Below, one piece after another: positions 37,837 to 46,621 of a stretch of 64,000 nucleotides of DNA. Each line of letters begins with the position of its first letter. Position 1 is the first letter of the stretch. Origin of the DNA: Microcoleus sp. FACHB-672 (GTDB taxonomy: Bacteria; Cyanobacteriota; Cyanobacteriia; Cyanobacteriales; Oscillatoriaceae). Below the pieces are notes generated by a model. The model ran no database searches. It was not told the origin of the DNA and saw only the letters and a list, made by a program, of their open reading frames with translations. Location: assembly GCF_014695725.1 (NCBI RefSeq), contig NZ_JACJOU010000007.1, positions 248,001 to 312,000 of the forward strand, read 5' to 3'. Made by a program: the position numbers and the translations under genes.

Positions 37837-40599
37837 ATGCCAACGCCTATCAAGCCAACCACCGATTTTGCCCATGACGTTTTACGCTACGAACGTCAAC
37901 CCCTAGATGCCATCTTCGCACCGCAAACCGTTGCTGTAATCGGTGCGACTGAAAAACCTGGAAGTGTTGGGCGCACTATCCTGTGGAACTTGATCGGCAA
38001 CCCGTTTGGGGGGACTGTTTTCCCCGTCAATCCCAAACGCCACAGCGTCTTGGGAATCAAAGCTTATCCCACGATTGCAGATGTGCCGGAAGCCGTCGAT
38101 CTGGCGGTTGTCGTCACACCGGCACCCACTGTACCGGGCGTAATTAAAGAGTGTGTAGATGCCGGCGTTAAAGGCGCAATTATTGTTTCCGCCGGCTTCA
38201 GGGAAATTGGGCCAAAAGGCATTGAACTCGAACAGCAAATCCTCAAAGAAGCACGGCGGGGACGGATGCGAATTATTGGCCCAAATTGTCTGGGCGTCAT
38301 GAGTCCGCTAACCGGCTTAAACGCCACCTTCGCCAGCGTCATGGCGCGTCCCGGCAATGTTGGATTTATCTCGCAAAGTGGCGCACTCTGCACCGCGATC
38401 CTTGACTGGAGTTTCCGCGAGAATGTCGGGTTCAGCGCGTTTATGTCCATTGGTTCCATGCTGGATGTCGGTTGGGGCGATTTAATTTACTACCTCGGCG
38501 ACGATTTGCGGACGCAAAGCATTGTTATATATATGGAGTCTATCGGGGATGCGCGAGCATTTCTCTCGGCAGCGCGGGAAGTGGCGCTGACTAAACCGAT
38601 TATTGTGATTAAATCTGGACGCACAGATGCCGCAGCAAAGGCAGCAGCCTCTCATACAGGTGCACTTGCCGGCAGTGATGAGGTACTCGATGCAGCATTC
38701 CGGCGCAGTGGCGTTTTGCGAGTCAACACCATTGACGATCTCTTTAATATGGCGGAAGTGTTGGCAAAGCAACCCCGTCCCAAAGGCAAGCGTTTAACCA
38801 TTCTCACCAATGCCGGCGGGCCAGGAGTCCTGGCAACCGATGCTTTAATTGGGGAAGGTGGGGAACTGGCACAATTATCCCCAGAAACCATAACTGCACT
38901 GAATGAGTTTCTGCCGACGCATTGGAGTCACGGCAACCCGATTGATATTTTGGGGGATGCGGAACCGGAACGATACGCCAAAGCGATTGCAATTGCAGCA
39001 AAAGACCCCAACAGCGACGGCTTGCTGACAATTCTCACACCGCAAGCAATGAGCGATCCGACTCAGACGGCTGAACAGCTCAAGTTGGTTACGCCTGAAT
39101 TGAACGGGAAGCCAATTTTGGCCAGTTGGATGGGAGGTGCTGATGTGGCTGCCGGCGAAGCAATTTTGAACCGCGCCAATATTTTTACATTGCCCTATCC
39201 CGATTCAGCGGCTCATATCTTTAACTATATGTGGCGCTACACCTACAATTTGCGGGGTTTATACGAGACGCCGGAGATATCGAGAGATTGTGGGGAAAAT
39301 GCTTGCGATCTTCAAACGGCGGACAATATTATCCACAACGCACGTAAAGCCGGCAGAACGATTCTCACCGAGTATGAATCGAAGCAACTACTCGCTGCTT
39401 ATGGAATTCCCACCGTTGACACGCGCATTGCTAAGAGTGAAGACGAAGCCGTGCAACTGGCGGAAGAAATTGGCTATCCAGTGGTTCTGAAGCTCTATTC
39501 TGAAACAATAACCCATAAAACCGATGTCGGCGGCGTGCGGCTGCTGTTGCAAGACGAGGAAACCGTTAGAGGCGCGTATGGGGGAATTCAATCTTCGGTA
39601 ACTGAGAAAGTGGGTGCTGAGCATTTCCACGGCGTTACGGTTCAGCCGATGCTCAAACTCGAAGGCTACGAAATCATTATCGGCAGCAGTCTTGATTCCC
39701 AATTTGGGCCGGTTCTATTATTTGGCACCGGCGGACAATTAGTGGAAGTGTTTAAAGATCGCGCACTAGCGCTACCACCACTTAACACCACCCTGGCGCG
39801 GCGGATGATGGAACAAACAAAAATCTACACAGCCTTAAAAGGAGTGCGGGGACGGAAGCCGGTTGATTTGGCTGCACTAGAACAGTTAATGGTGCGATTC
39901 AGCCAGCTTGTGGTTGAACAGCCTTGGATTAAGGAGATTGATATTAATCCGTTGCTGGCAACTCCCCACGATCCACACGCTAACGGATCGGGATTGATCG
40001 CATTGGATGCGCGGGTGGTGCTGCACGATCCACAGTTAACGGAAGATCAACTTCCGCTGCCGGCAATTCGCCCTTATCCGACGCAATATGTCGCACCGTG
40101 GACAATGAAAGATGGGATGCCGGTGATTATTCGTCCGATTCGTCCAGAAGATGAGCCACTGGTGGTTAAGTTCCATGAAACCCTCAGTGATCGTAGTGTT
40201 TATTTCCGGTATTTCCACCTTTTGAAGTTGAGCCGGCGCGTCTCCCACGAACGACTGACACGCATTTGCTTTATCGACTACGACCGGGAAATGGCACTGG
40301 TTGCTGAGTATACTAACCCGCAGACGGGCGAAAGCGAGATTCTGGGTTTTGGACGCTTAAGCAAATTGCACGGTGCGAATGAAGCTGAGTTTGGTTTGCT
40401 TGTCAGTGACAAGTACCAACATCGAGGTTTAGGCACTGAATTACTGAGCCGGTTGCTACAGGTGGGACGTGATGAGAACCTCAGCCGCATCTGTGCTGAT
40501 ATCTTGCCAGAAAATCTGGAAATGCAGCGCGTCAGTGAGAAACTTGGCTTGCGCCTCAATCGTTCTGTAGATGTGGTGAAAGCAGAGATCGATCTCTAA
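37837..40599 (+). CDS. ADP-forming acyl-CoA synthetase fused to a GNAT acetyltransferase
   Basis: A 920-residue fusion. In order: CoA-binding fold (about 25-125, [20 protein letters not shown]), succinyl-CoA-ligase-like domains (about 150-470, with IISQSGA-type [17 protein letters not shown] and [17 protein letters not shown]), an ATP-grasp domain (about 490-715, [20 protein letters not shown]), and a C-terminal GNAT domain (about 745-915, [20 protein letters not shown]). The layout is that of Pat-like protein acetyltransferases and ADP-forming acetyl-CoA synthetases. The phospho-His and ATP sites decide whether the first part is catalytic; SHTGALAG suggests the loop is kept. Possible roles are acetate-CoA formation or acetylation of metabolic enzymes. 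The upstream region has an NtcA-like site. A GGAGTGAGCG ribosome-binding site precedes the ATG. Confidence 0.9.
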   Translation: MPTPIKPTTDFAHDVLRYERQPLDAIFAPQTVAVIGATEKPGSVGRTILWNLIGNPFGGTVFPVNPKRHSVLGIKAYPTIADVPEAVDLAVVVTPAPTVPGVIKECVDAGVKGAIIVSAGFREIGPKGIELEQQILKEARRGRMRIIGPNCLGVMSPLTGLNATFASVMARPGNVGFISQSGALCTAILDWSFRENVGFSAFMSIGSMLDVGWGDLIYYLGDDLRTQSIVIYMESIGDARAFLSAAREVALTKPIIVIKSGRTDAAAKAAASHTGALAGSDEVLDAAFRRSGVLRVNTIDDLFNMAEVLAKQPRPKGKRLTILTNAGGPGVLATDALIGEGGELAQLSPETITALNEFLPTHWSHGNPIDILGDAEPERYAKAIAIAAKDPNSDGLLTILTPQAMSDPTQTAEQLKLVTPELNGKPILASWMGGADVAAGEAILNRANIFTLPYPDSAAHIFNYMWRYTYNLRGLYETPEISRDCGENACDLQTADNIIHNARKAGRTILTEYESKQLLAAYGIPTVDTRIAKSEDEAVQLAEEIGYPVVLKLYSETITHKTDVGGVRLLLQDEETVRGAYGGIQSSVTEKVGAEHFHGVTVQPMLKLEGYEIIIGSSLDSQFGPVLLFGTGGQLVEVFKDRALALPPLNTTLARRMMEQTKIYTALKGVRGRKPVDLAALEQLMVRFSQLVVEQPWIKEIDINPLLATPHDPHANGSGLIALDARVVLHDPQLTEDQLPLPAIRPYPTQYVAPWTMKDGMPVIIRPIRPEDEPLVVKFHETLSDRSVYFRYFHLLKLSRRVSHERLTRICFIDYDREMALVAEYTNPQTGESEILGFGRLSKLHGANEAEFGLLVSDKYQHRGLGTELLSRLLQVGRDENLSRICADILPENLEMQRVSEKLGLRLNRSVDVVKAEIDL

Positions 40600-40700
40600 C
40601 CGCCAAGGCATCCGGGGAAGATCACAGAACAAGGGATGAGGGCTATCAATACTTTTCTCCCCTCTCCCACTCTCCCCTCAAAGCTTCCCGAAAAAGTTTA

Positions 40701-40726
40701 GGGCCTAGTCAACAATGACTAGACCC
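40701..40726 (+). terminator. Hairpin after the synthetase/GNAT gene
   Basis: CTAGTCA (40705-40711) pairs with TGACTAG (40716-40722), extended by GGG/CCC. There is no T tract on the plus strand, so efficiency is uncertain. Confidence 0.5.
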
Positions 40727-40859
40727 TCGGGATTGCGAAAATTTGATTGTTCAACGAGCTAGTTTTCCGAAAAAGAACAGTCTACTTACTAGGGTTTACA
40801 CTTCGCAGCTTCAACTTCAACAGTTCCGCACAGTCACATCTTTCCAGACATTAGGTTTA

Positions 40860-40990
40860 GCTTATTCCCTTTAACAAAAGGGTTCCGCCACTTTTTTTGC
40901 TATGCTCGCTGGGCTTCCGCTGCATCAAGGCTTTCGACAGGAGATACCGCGTCGTTCGCCACACACTTGTTTTTGATTTGTTTCATCTAC
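40860..40990 (-). pseudogene. Remnant of an IS200/IS605 OrfB (TnpB) 3' end
   Basis: A minus-strand frame ending at TAG (40900-40902) reads CVANDAVSPVESLDAAEAQRA, which resembles the Cys-Gly-x-x-Val-x-Pro-Val tail of cyanobacterial OrfB/TnpB proteins. Just beyond the stop, CCCTTT/AAAGGG (40867-40872 with 40877-40882) forms a hairpin like the right end of such elements. No longer TnpB frame continues upstream. Based on memory of the tail sequence only. Confidence 0.35.
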
Positions 40991-41271
40991 CTGTTTGGTA
41001 TCTATTCTTAAGTTATCACCGCATTTCGTAACTGCCAAGGGCTATTTACTTAAGTTTAGGAGTGTTTACAAAAGGCAACTTTTAATCAATCTAACTTAAA
41101 TGTTTGCCGACTGAATTTCCGTTCAATTCCCCACAGAGCAAGGAAATTCAAACCGGCCTCTAGGCTACCAAGGCGATCTCAACGTGGTTGACAATAAGTT
41201 AACGGGCAAGTATAGGTTGAACCCAAATTTATCGTCTCAACCCGCCCAACTAGGAAACTATCATCGAACAT

Positions 41272-41322
41272 CCCATGCCCCATGCCCCTACCTTTAGGTT
41301 GGCGAAGCCTTGACCCATGCCC
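41272..41322. repeat. Dispersed ATGCCC repeat, copy 2
   Basis: It reads CATGCCCCTACCTTTAGGTT, then GGCGAAGCCTTGACCCATGCCC. It matches the reverse complement of 46531-46575 at all but about two positions. Lies about 100 bases upstream of alaS. Confidence 0.85.
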
Positions 41323-41416
41323 AATTCCCAAACCCAAACCCAAAAGTAGCTGTGTTCTACAGTGAATGTAACAATAGATAAAACGTTGAACCCCTATTTG
41401 TTGCGTTTGAACTTTT

Positions 41417-44050
41417 ATGCCTTCCTCTCCCCAGAACCTCACCGGCAGCGAAATAAGACAGAAATTCCTCGACTTCTTTGCCGAACGGGGGCACCAAGTG
41501 CTGCCAAGTGCCTCCCTGGTGCCGGAAGACCCCACTGTACTGCTGACGATCGCCGGAATGCTGCCGTTTAAGCCGATTTTTCTGGGGCAGCGAACGCCGG
41601 AATTTCCCCGCGCCACCACTTCCCAAAAGTGTATCCGCACGAATGATATTGAGAATGTCGGACGCACGGCAAGACACCACACTTTCTTTGAGATGCTGGG
41701 CAATTTCAGCTTTGGGGATTACTTCAAAGAGCAAGCAATCTCTTGGGGTTGGGAATTGTCTACAAAAGTATTTGGGTTGCCGGCAGAACGTCTTGTCGTC
41801 AGCGTGTTTCGGGAAGATGACGAAGCGTTTGCCCTGTGGCGCGATAAAATTGGCGTCCCAGAAGCTCGAATTAAACGCATGGGAGAGGAGGATAATTTCT
41901 GGACATCTGGCCCAACCGGCCCGTGTGGCCCTTGTTCGGAAATATATTACGACTTCCACCCAGAACGTGGTGATGACGGCATTGATTTAGAAGACGATAG
42001 CCGGTTTATCGAGTTTTATAACTTGGTGTTCATGCAATATAACCGCGATGCAGAGGGCAATCTCACGCCGCTGCAAAGCCAGAACATTGACACCGGCATG
42101 GGATTGGAACGGATGGCGCAAATCCTCCAGAAGGTGCCGAATAATTACGAAACAGACCTGATTTTTCCGATTATTCAAACGGCTGCTGAAATTGCCGGTA
42201 TTGACTACAGCGCAGCAGACGAGAAAACCAAAGTTTCTTTAAAAGTGATTGGTGATCACGTCCGTTCAGTGGTTCACATGATTGCTGATGAAATTCGCGC
42301 CTCGAATATTGGGCGAGGTTATGTGCTGCGCCGGCTCATTCGTCGCGTCGTGCGTCATGGGCGTTTGATTGGCATTGAAGGTGAATTTACCCCAAAAATT
42401 GCAGAAACAGCCATTCAGCTTTCTGAAACGGCGTATCCCAACGTCCGCAAACGGGGTGATGCAATTAAAGCCGAATTACAACGGGAAGAAACTCGCTTTC
42501 TTAAAACTTTGGAACGCGGCGAAAAATTGCTGGCAGATATTCTGGCAAAGCAGCCAAAACAAATTTCTGGGGTCGATGCCTTTACCCTTTATGACACCTA
42601 TGGTTTCCCCTTAGAACTAACGCAAGAAATTGCGGAAGAACAAGGCATTACCGTTGATGCCGCCGGCTTTGAAGTGGAAATGAAAAAGCAGGTAGAACGG
42701 GCAAAAGAAGCCCACGAAACGATTGATTTAACGGTGCAGGGTTCCTTAGATAAGCTGGCAGAACATATTCAAGCCACAGAGTTTGTTGGTTACGCAGAGC
42801 CGGTTGCAGAGGCAGATGTCACGGCTATTTTAGTGAGCGGTAAATCTGTCGATGAGGCAGAAGCCGGCACCTTGGTACAAGTCGTTTTAGATCAGACGCC
42901 ATTTTATGCGGAATCTGGTGGACAAATTGGCGATCTCGGCTACCTCAGCGGCGATGAAGTGCTAGTTCGCATTGAAGATGTGAAAAAAGAATCGGATTTC
43001 TTTGTGCATTTTGGACGCGTTGAACGGGGTGTGTTACGAGTTGGTGATCCCGTAACAGCACAAATCGATCGCGCTTGCCGGCGGCGGGTTCAGGCAAATC
43101 ATACAGCAACGCATCTTTTGCAAGCGGCGCTGAAAAAGATTGTGGATGAATCGATTTCTCAAGCCGGCTCTTTGGTAGACTTTGACCGACTGCGGTTTGA
43201 TTTCAATTGTCCGCGTTCCTTAACAGCCGATGAGTTGCAACAAGTAGAGGAGCAAATTAACACTTGGATCGCCGAAGCTCACAGCGCTCAAGTGACAGTT
43301 ATGCCACTCGCTGAAGCCAAGGCAAAAGGAGCAACCGCCATGTTTGGCGAAAAGTATGGCGACGAGGTGCGCGTCGTTGATTATTCAGGCGTTTCGATGG
43401 AACTTTGCGGCGGCACTCATGTCAGCAACACGGCTGAAATTGGGGTGTTTAAAATCATTTCAGAAGCCGGGGTTGCGTCTGGCGTGCGGCGCATTGAAGC
43501 GGTTGCCGGCCCGGCTATTTTAGAATATCTAAATGTCCGGGATAAGGTGGTTAAAGATTTGAGTGATCGCTTCAAAGTTAAACCTGAAGAAATCCCAGAT
43601 CGGATCACCGGCTTGCAAACGGAACTGAAAAATACCCAGAAGCAGTTGGAAGCCGCTAAAGGAGAATTAGCGATTGTAAAATCTGATCAATTGTTAGCTA
43701 AAGCTGAGTCGGTTGGTGAGTTTAAATTTATTGTCGCTCAGTTAGATGATGTTGACGCCGAAGCGTTGAAAACAGCGGCAGAACGGTTGCAGCAGAAACT
43801 CGGTGCCGGTGGTGCTGTTGTGTTAGGTTCCGTCCCCGAATCTGACAAAGTCAGTTTAGTCTCAGCCTTTGGTGCAGATGTTAATAAAAAAGGCTTACAA
43901 GCCGGCAAATTTATCGGCACAATTGCCAAAATTTGCGGCGGTGGCGGTGGGGGACGTCCGAATTTGGCACAAGCCGGTGGACGCGATCCGAGCCAATTAA
44001 AAGCAGCCTTAGAAAGCGCTCGAACTCAATTGCTTGAAGGTTTGCAATAG
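41417..44050 (+). CDS. alaS: Alanine-tRNA ligase
   Basis: 877 residues, full length. The class II catalytic core is at the N-terminus: [17 protein letters not shown], then [21 protein letters not shown] and [13 protein letters not shown]. The editing domain carries the zinc/His motifs HTATHLLQ and CGGTHVSNT, and the C-terminal DHHA1-like domain ends with [16 protein letters not shown], which is typical. It charges tRNA-Ala and clears mischarged Ser and Gly. It starts with ATG at 41417; no strong ribosome-binding site. A terminator follows, then an IS630 element inserted just 70 bases past the stop. Confidence 0.98.
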   Translation: MPSSPQNLTGSEIRQKFLDFFAERGHQVLPSASLVPEDPTVLLTIAGMLPFKPIFLGQRTPEFPRATTSQKCIRTNDIENVGRTARHHTFFEMLGNFSFGDYFKEQAISWGWELSTKVFGLPAERLVVSVFREDDEAFALWRDKIGVPEARIKRMGEEDNFWTSGPTGPCGPCSEIYYDFHPERGDDGIDLEDDSRFIEFYNLVFMQYNRDAEGNLTPLQSQNIDTGMGLERMAQILQKVPNNYETDLIFPIIQTAAEIAGIDYSAADEKTKVSLKVIGDHVRSVVHMIADEIRASNIGRGYVLRRLIRRVVRHGRLIGIEGEFTPKIAETAIQLSETAYPNVRKRGDAIKAELQREETRFLKTLERGEKLLADILAKQPKQISGVDAFTLYDTYGFPLELTQEIAEEQGITVDAAGFEVEMKKQVERAKEAHETIDLTVQGSLDKLAEHIQATEFVGYAEPVAEADVTAILVSGKSVDEAEAGTLVQVVLDQTPFYAESGGQIGDLGYLSGDEVLVRIEDVKKESDFFVHFGRVERGVLRVGDPVTAQIDRACRRRVQANHTATHLLQAALKKIVDESISQAGSLVDFDRLRFDFNCPRSLTADELQQVEEQINTWIAEAHSAQVTVMPLAEAKAKGATAMFGEKYGDEVRVVDYSGVSMELCGGTHVSNTAEIGVFKIISEAGVASGVRRIEAVAGPAILEYLNVRDKVVKDLSDRFKVKPEEIPDRITGLQTELKNTQKQLEAAKGELAIVKSDQLLAKAESVGEFKFIVAQLDDVDAEALKTAAERLQQKLGAGGAVVLGSVPESDKVSLVSAFGADVNKKGLQAGKFIGTIAKICGGGGGGRPNLAQAGGRDPSQLKAALESARTQLLEGLQ

Positions 44051-44056
44051 TCTTAT

Positions 44057-44102
44057 AGGGTGGGCAATTTCTCCTGGTGATATACCACAGATTGCCCACC
44101 TT
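44057..44102 (+). terminator. Hairpin after alaS
   Basis: GGTGGGCAAT (44059-44068) is perfectly complementary to ATTGCCCACC (44091-44100). The run of T is short (TTAC), so it is a likely but not classic terminator. Confidence 0.6.
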
Positions 44103-44182
44103 ACAAGCATTGAAATATTATAGCACTTCTCGCAGCTATGAGATACAATCGGAGGCAAGTCTATCAATTATAAAAATTAGCT

Positions 44183-44617
44183 ATGAAGCCTTACCCAATT
44201 GAGTTTCGGCAAAAAATCATTGAAGTCTATAACAAAGAAAATCTCTCCATTCGTCAGCTTGCTCAACGTTTTTACGTGGCCCCAAGCTTTGTTCAAAAAT
44301 TACTCAAACAATATAAAGACACTGGCAATCTTCATCCTCGTCCTCAAGGAGGCAGTCCTCAACCTAAACTCAAGGCCGAGCAATTAATTGATTTAATAGA
44401 AATCATCGAAACTCATAATGATGCCACTCTGGCAGAACTTTGTGACTTGCTTGAACAGAAGGTTCACGTTAGAGTCAGTCGAGCCACAATGGGGAGACTC
44501 ACGCAAAAACTCAACTATAGCGTAAAAAAAAACTCTTTATGCTGCCGAAAAAGAGCGAGAGAAAGTCCAAAAGCAGCGAGTCGATTTTTGGTTAAATATC
44601 AGAAATATCCGAGTTGA
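44183..44617 (+). CDS. IS630-type transposase, first frame (DNA-binding part)
   Basis: Codes for 144 residues, of which about the first 115 are meaningful. The N-terminus has the helix-turn-helix of IS630/Tc1 transposases (SIRQLAQRFYVAPSFVQKLL) followed by a second winged-helix part (LAELCDLLEQKVHVRVSRATM). After the nine-A run at 44524-44532 the frame continues only in out-of-frame residues to a stop at 44617. It would supply the inverted-repeat binding part of the transposase. The ATG has no clear ribosome-binding site. Confidence 0.8.
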   Translation: MKPYPIEFRQKIIEVYNKENLSIRQLAQRFYVAPSFVQKLLKQYKDTGNLHPRPQGGSPQPKLKAEQLIDLIEIIETHNDATLAELCDLLEQKVHVRVSRATMGRLTQKLNYSVKKNSLCCRKRARESPKAASRFLVKYQKYPS

Positions 44618-44657
44618 AGACCTGATTTTCATAGATGAAGCCGGAGTTAACCTCGCA

Positions 44658-45137
44658 ATGGTTAGGCTATATGCCAGAGCTTTAAAAGGCCAAAGAGCGA
44701 GAGGTAAAAAAATCCAAAAAAGAGGCAGAAACATTTCTTTGCTTTCTGCGCTGTCGCTGAAAGAAGTCTTGGCCTCATCCAATATTTATGGCGCAGTAGA
44801 CGGAGCGACGTTTGAAGCTTTCCTTGTCAAAAAGTTAATCCCTAAACTTTGGAAAAATGCGTGTGTTGTCATGGATAATGCCAAAATTCACAAAGGTGAA
44901 ATGGTCAGAGAACTTATTGAAGCAGCGGGAGCTAGACTGATTTATTTACCTCCTTACTCCCCAGAGTTCTCCCCAATTGAAAATTTTTGGTCAAAAGTTA
45001 AAGCCCTCTTGAAAAAGACAGCAGCCAGAACCTATAAAGATTTAATCAACTCCATTATTAGCGCTATGCTTCAGGTAACTAAGAAGGATATTCGTCACTG
45101 GTTTACTCATTGTTGCTATCATACCTCACGGGTATGA
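44658..45137 (+). CDS. IS630-type transposase, second frame (DDE catalytic part)
   Basis: The frame is open from 44532 (KTLYAAEKEREKVQKQRVDF...), upstream of its first ATG at 44658. The catalytic residues are Asp in LIFIDEAG (before the ATG), Asp in CVVMDNAKIHKGE and Glu in SPEFSPIENFWSKVK. Because the first Asp lies before the ATG, only a fused product made by changing frame (+1) at the nine-A run, or by transcript slippage there, would be an active transposase. The C-terminus ends HWFTHCCYHTSRV. All catalytic residues are present, so the element may still be mobile. Confidence 0.8.
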   Translation: MVRLYARALKGQRARGKKIQKRGRNISLLSALSLKEVLASSNIYGAVDGATFEAFLVKKLIPKLWKNACVVMDNAKIHKGEMVRELIEAAGARLIYLPPYSPEFSPIENFWSKVKALLKKTAARTYKDLINSIISAMLQVTKKDIRHWFTHCCYHTSRV

Positions 45138-45305
45138 GAAATGCTATAATTTTTCTATTTTAACAAAATCAACCCCTTGCCAAAATTTTAAAATTAAATT
45201 ATAACTGCATCCAACCGTTAAACTCATCGGCGTTAATCTGGAGTTAAAAAAAACACTGCCAAAAGTTAAAAATTCAACTTAACCAAAACATCAGGAGTTA
45301 AAAAC

Positions 45306-45743
45306 ATGAAATGCCCAGCTTGCGATAAAACTTTAAGCCAAAAAGTAGCAGGAAATATTACAGTAGATGCCTGCGAAGGTGGGTGCGGCGGAATTTGGTT
45401 CGATAACTTTGAGCTAAAAAAAGTCGATGAGCCAGATGAGGCAGCCGGCGAAGTTCTTTTAGCGATTGATAGAACGAAAGCAATTGAGGTTGATCAAAAT
45501 AAGAAGCGACACTGCCCTCGCTGTGAAACTATCATAATGATGCGACATTTTTTCAGCGTGAAACGGCAAGTATTAGTTGATGAATGTCCAAAATGCGGGG
45601 GTTTTTGGTTAGATGCCGGTGAATTAGCGGCTATCCGACAACAATTTAGTTCAGACGAAGTCAAAGAAGCTGTTGCGGAGGAATATTTATCTGATGTTTT
45701 TGATAGCTATTTGGCAACAAGGTTAATGCGACGCCAAGGTTAA
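45306..45743 (+). CDS. Zinc-ribbon (zf-TFIIB type) protein
   Basis: 145 residues with two zinc ribbons. The first is CPACDK near the N-terminus with DACEGGCGGIWFDNFEL; the second is HCPRCETIIM with DECPKCGGFWLDAGEL. Each has two CxxC-type pairs, and each ends in the GG-x-W-x-D-x-x-EL signature of the zf-TFIIB (DUF) family. In bacteria these small proteins have no settled role; nucleic acid or protein binding is likely. AGGAGTTAAAAAC precedes the ATG. It is followed by two small same-strand genes and may lead a short operon. Confidence 0.88.
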   Translation: MKCPACDKTLSQKVAGNITVDACEGGCGGIWFDNFELKKVDEPDEAAGEVLLAIDRTKAIEVDQNKKRHCPRCETIIMMRHFFSVKRQVLVDECPKCGGFWLDAGELAAIRQQFSSDEVKEAVAEEYLSDVFDSYLATRLMRRQG

Positions 45744-45809
45744 TGCGTTAGCTTATTTTTCGTTACAAGACAACCCTTGGTAATTAAAATTAATTAAAAG
45801 GAGTAGATT

Positions 45810-46070
45810 ATGCCGAGATTTGAACGCTTTACTATCCACATGCAAATTAACCGGATGTTTGCCGAAGGGCAGTCATTTTTTGCCACGATGAAGGTGCAAG
45901 ATTGGCTGCGGGAACGGAATCACGAGCCGGCAGACTACGAGATTATTTTTCATCAAAAGCCGGCACCTCCGGGTTCAAAGGAAGTCATAGCAGTTGATAT
46001 TGAATTGCGTCGGAAAGATGGACAGCCGGTGGATGAATGGTTGCAAAAAGAATTAAATAGTCATGCCTAA
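45810..46070 (+). CDS. Small conserved hypothetical protein, 86 residues
   Basis: Not assigned to a family. AAAAGGAGTAGATT gives a strong ribosome-binding site before the ATG, which supports real translation. The soluble product has a helical start (IHMQINRMFAEGQSFFATMKVQDWLRE) and a short beta part (DYEIIFHQKPAPPGSKEVIAVDIELRR). It is 66 bases downstream of the zinc-ribbon gene and 52 before the VanZ-like gene. Confidence 0.65.
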   Translation: MPRFERFTIHMQINRMFAEGQSFFATMKVQDWLRERNHEPADYEIIFHQKPAPPGSKEVIAVDIELRRKDGQPVDEWLQKELNSHA

Positions 46071-46122
46071 ACCGGCTACAGGTTTAGATTGTTTTTCCCT
46101 ATTGTGAGCCGGCTAAGCACCT

Positions 46123-46521
46123 ATGAAAGTTCGCGGAATCAAAAAATCAAATCTTGGCTGGATTATTGCCTTTTTTGGCTTTTTCGCCCTGCTGCTGTTA
46201 ATCATGCTGCTTGCGGACTTAGGAAGGCTACCTCTGCCACTATTTCAGCAGGAGCCTTTTGACAAGGTTGGGCATTTTTTCTTGTACGGGATTGCTTCTT
46301 TTCTTAGCCATCGTGCGATAAACCGGCGCATGATGGCAATTTTTAATTACCCAATTCCGCTAGGGCCATTTATCTTTAGTTTATTTACAGCTTTTGAAGA
46401 GATGCTGCAAGCAACTTTACCGAATCGCAGCGCGAGTTTTTTGGATTTTGCTGCTAGCATGGCCGGCATTATAGTTTTTTATTGGGTTGGGGAAATTTGG
46501 GATCGGAAAAGGCAGAAATAG
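46123..46521 (+). CDS. VanZ-like membrane protein
   Basis: A 132-residue protein with about four hydrophobic helices. The VanZ-type features are the DKVGHFFLYGIASFLSHRA segment (Asp-Lys and Gly-His at the end of a loop entering a helix), and the acidic FEEMLQATLPNRSASFLDFAA motif with Glu-Glu and the closing D, followed by a last helix. VanZ-family proteins are membrane proteins linked to antibiotic response in some Gram-positive bacteria; here the role is unknown. Third of three small same-strand genes, and followed by repeat DNA. Confidence 0.75.
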   Translation: MKVRGIKKSNLGWIIAFFGFFALLLLIMLLADLGRLPLPLFQQEPFDKVGHFFLYGIASFLSHRAINRRMMAIFNYPIPLGPFIFSLFTAFEEMLQATLPNRSASFLDFAASMAGIIVFYWVGEIWDRKRQK

Positions 46522-46530
46522 AGGGGAATC

Positions 46531-46616
46531 GGGCATGGGGCAAGGCTGCGCCAACCTAAAGGTAGGGGCATGGTTAATGAATAATAGAGAATGCTCTCCC
46601 CATGCCCCATGCCCCT
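46531..46616. repeat. Dispersed ATGCCC repeat, copy 3, with inverted ends
   Basis: It starts GGGCATGGGGCAAGGCTGCG, contains CCAACCTAAAGGTAGGGGCATG and ends CCCCATGCCCCATGCCCC. The two ends are complementary, so the whole 86 bases can fold. It separates the VanZ-like gene from the convergent GHL10 gene and could act as a terminator for both. Confidence 0.8.
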
Positions 46617-46621
46617 AGTTT

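Larger units (their letters stand above)
40600..41271. other. Intergenic region with hairpin and decayed insertion sequence
   Basis: The left end has the hairpin at 40701-40726 and the middle a likely IS200/IS605 remnant at 40860-40990. The remainder (41000-41270) is non-coding as far as I can see and should hold the alaS promoter. Confidence 0.4.
44121..45146 (+). mobile_element. Complete IS630-type insertion sequence
   Basis: About 1026 bases. The left end TAGCACTTCTC and right end (GAGAAATGCTA, whose complement is TAGCATTTCTC) are imperfect inverted repeats. Both ends are flanked by TA (44119-44120 and 45147-45148), the target duplicated by IS630/Tc1-type elements. Inside are two frames of one DDE transposase that need a frame change at a run of nine A. 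The inserted element lies just after alaS and does not break a recognised gene. Confidence 0.85.

Noticed and set aside
41179-41959. Two minus-strand frames of 174 and 200 codons over the 5' part of alaS
   Set aside because: They are mirrors of the highly conserved alaS coding sequence, with no ribosome-binding site and Cys/Arg/Ser-rich products.
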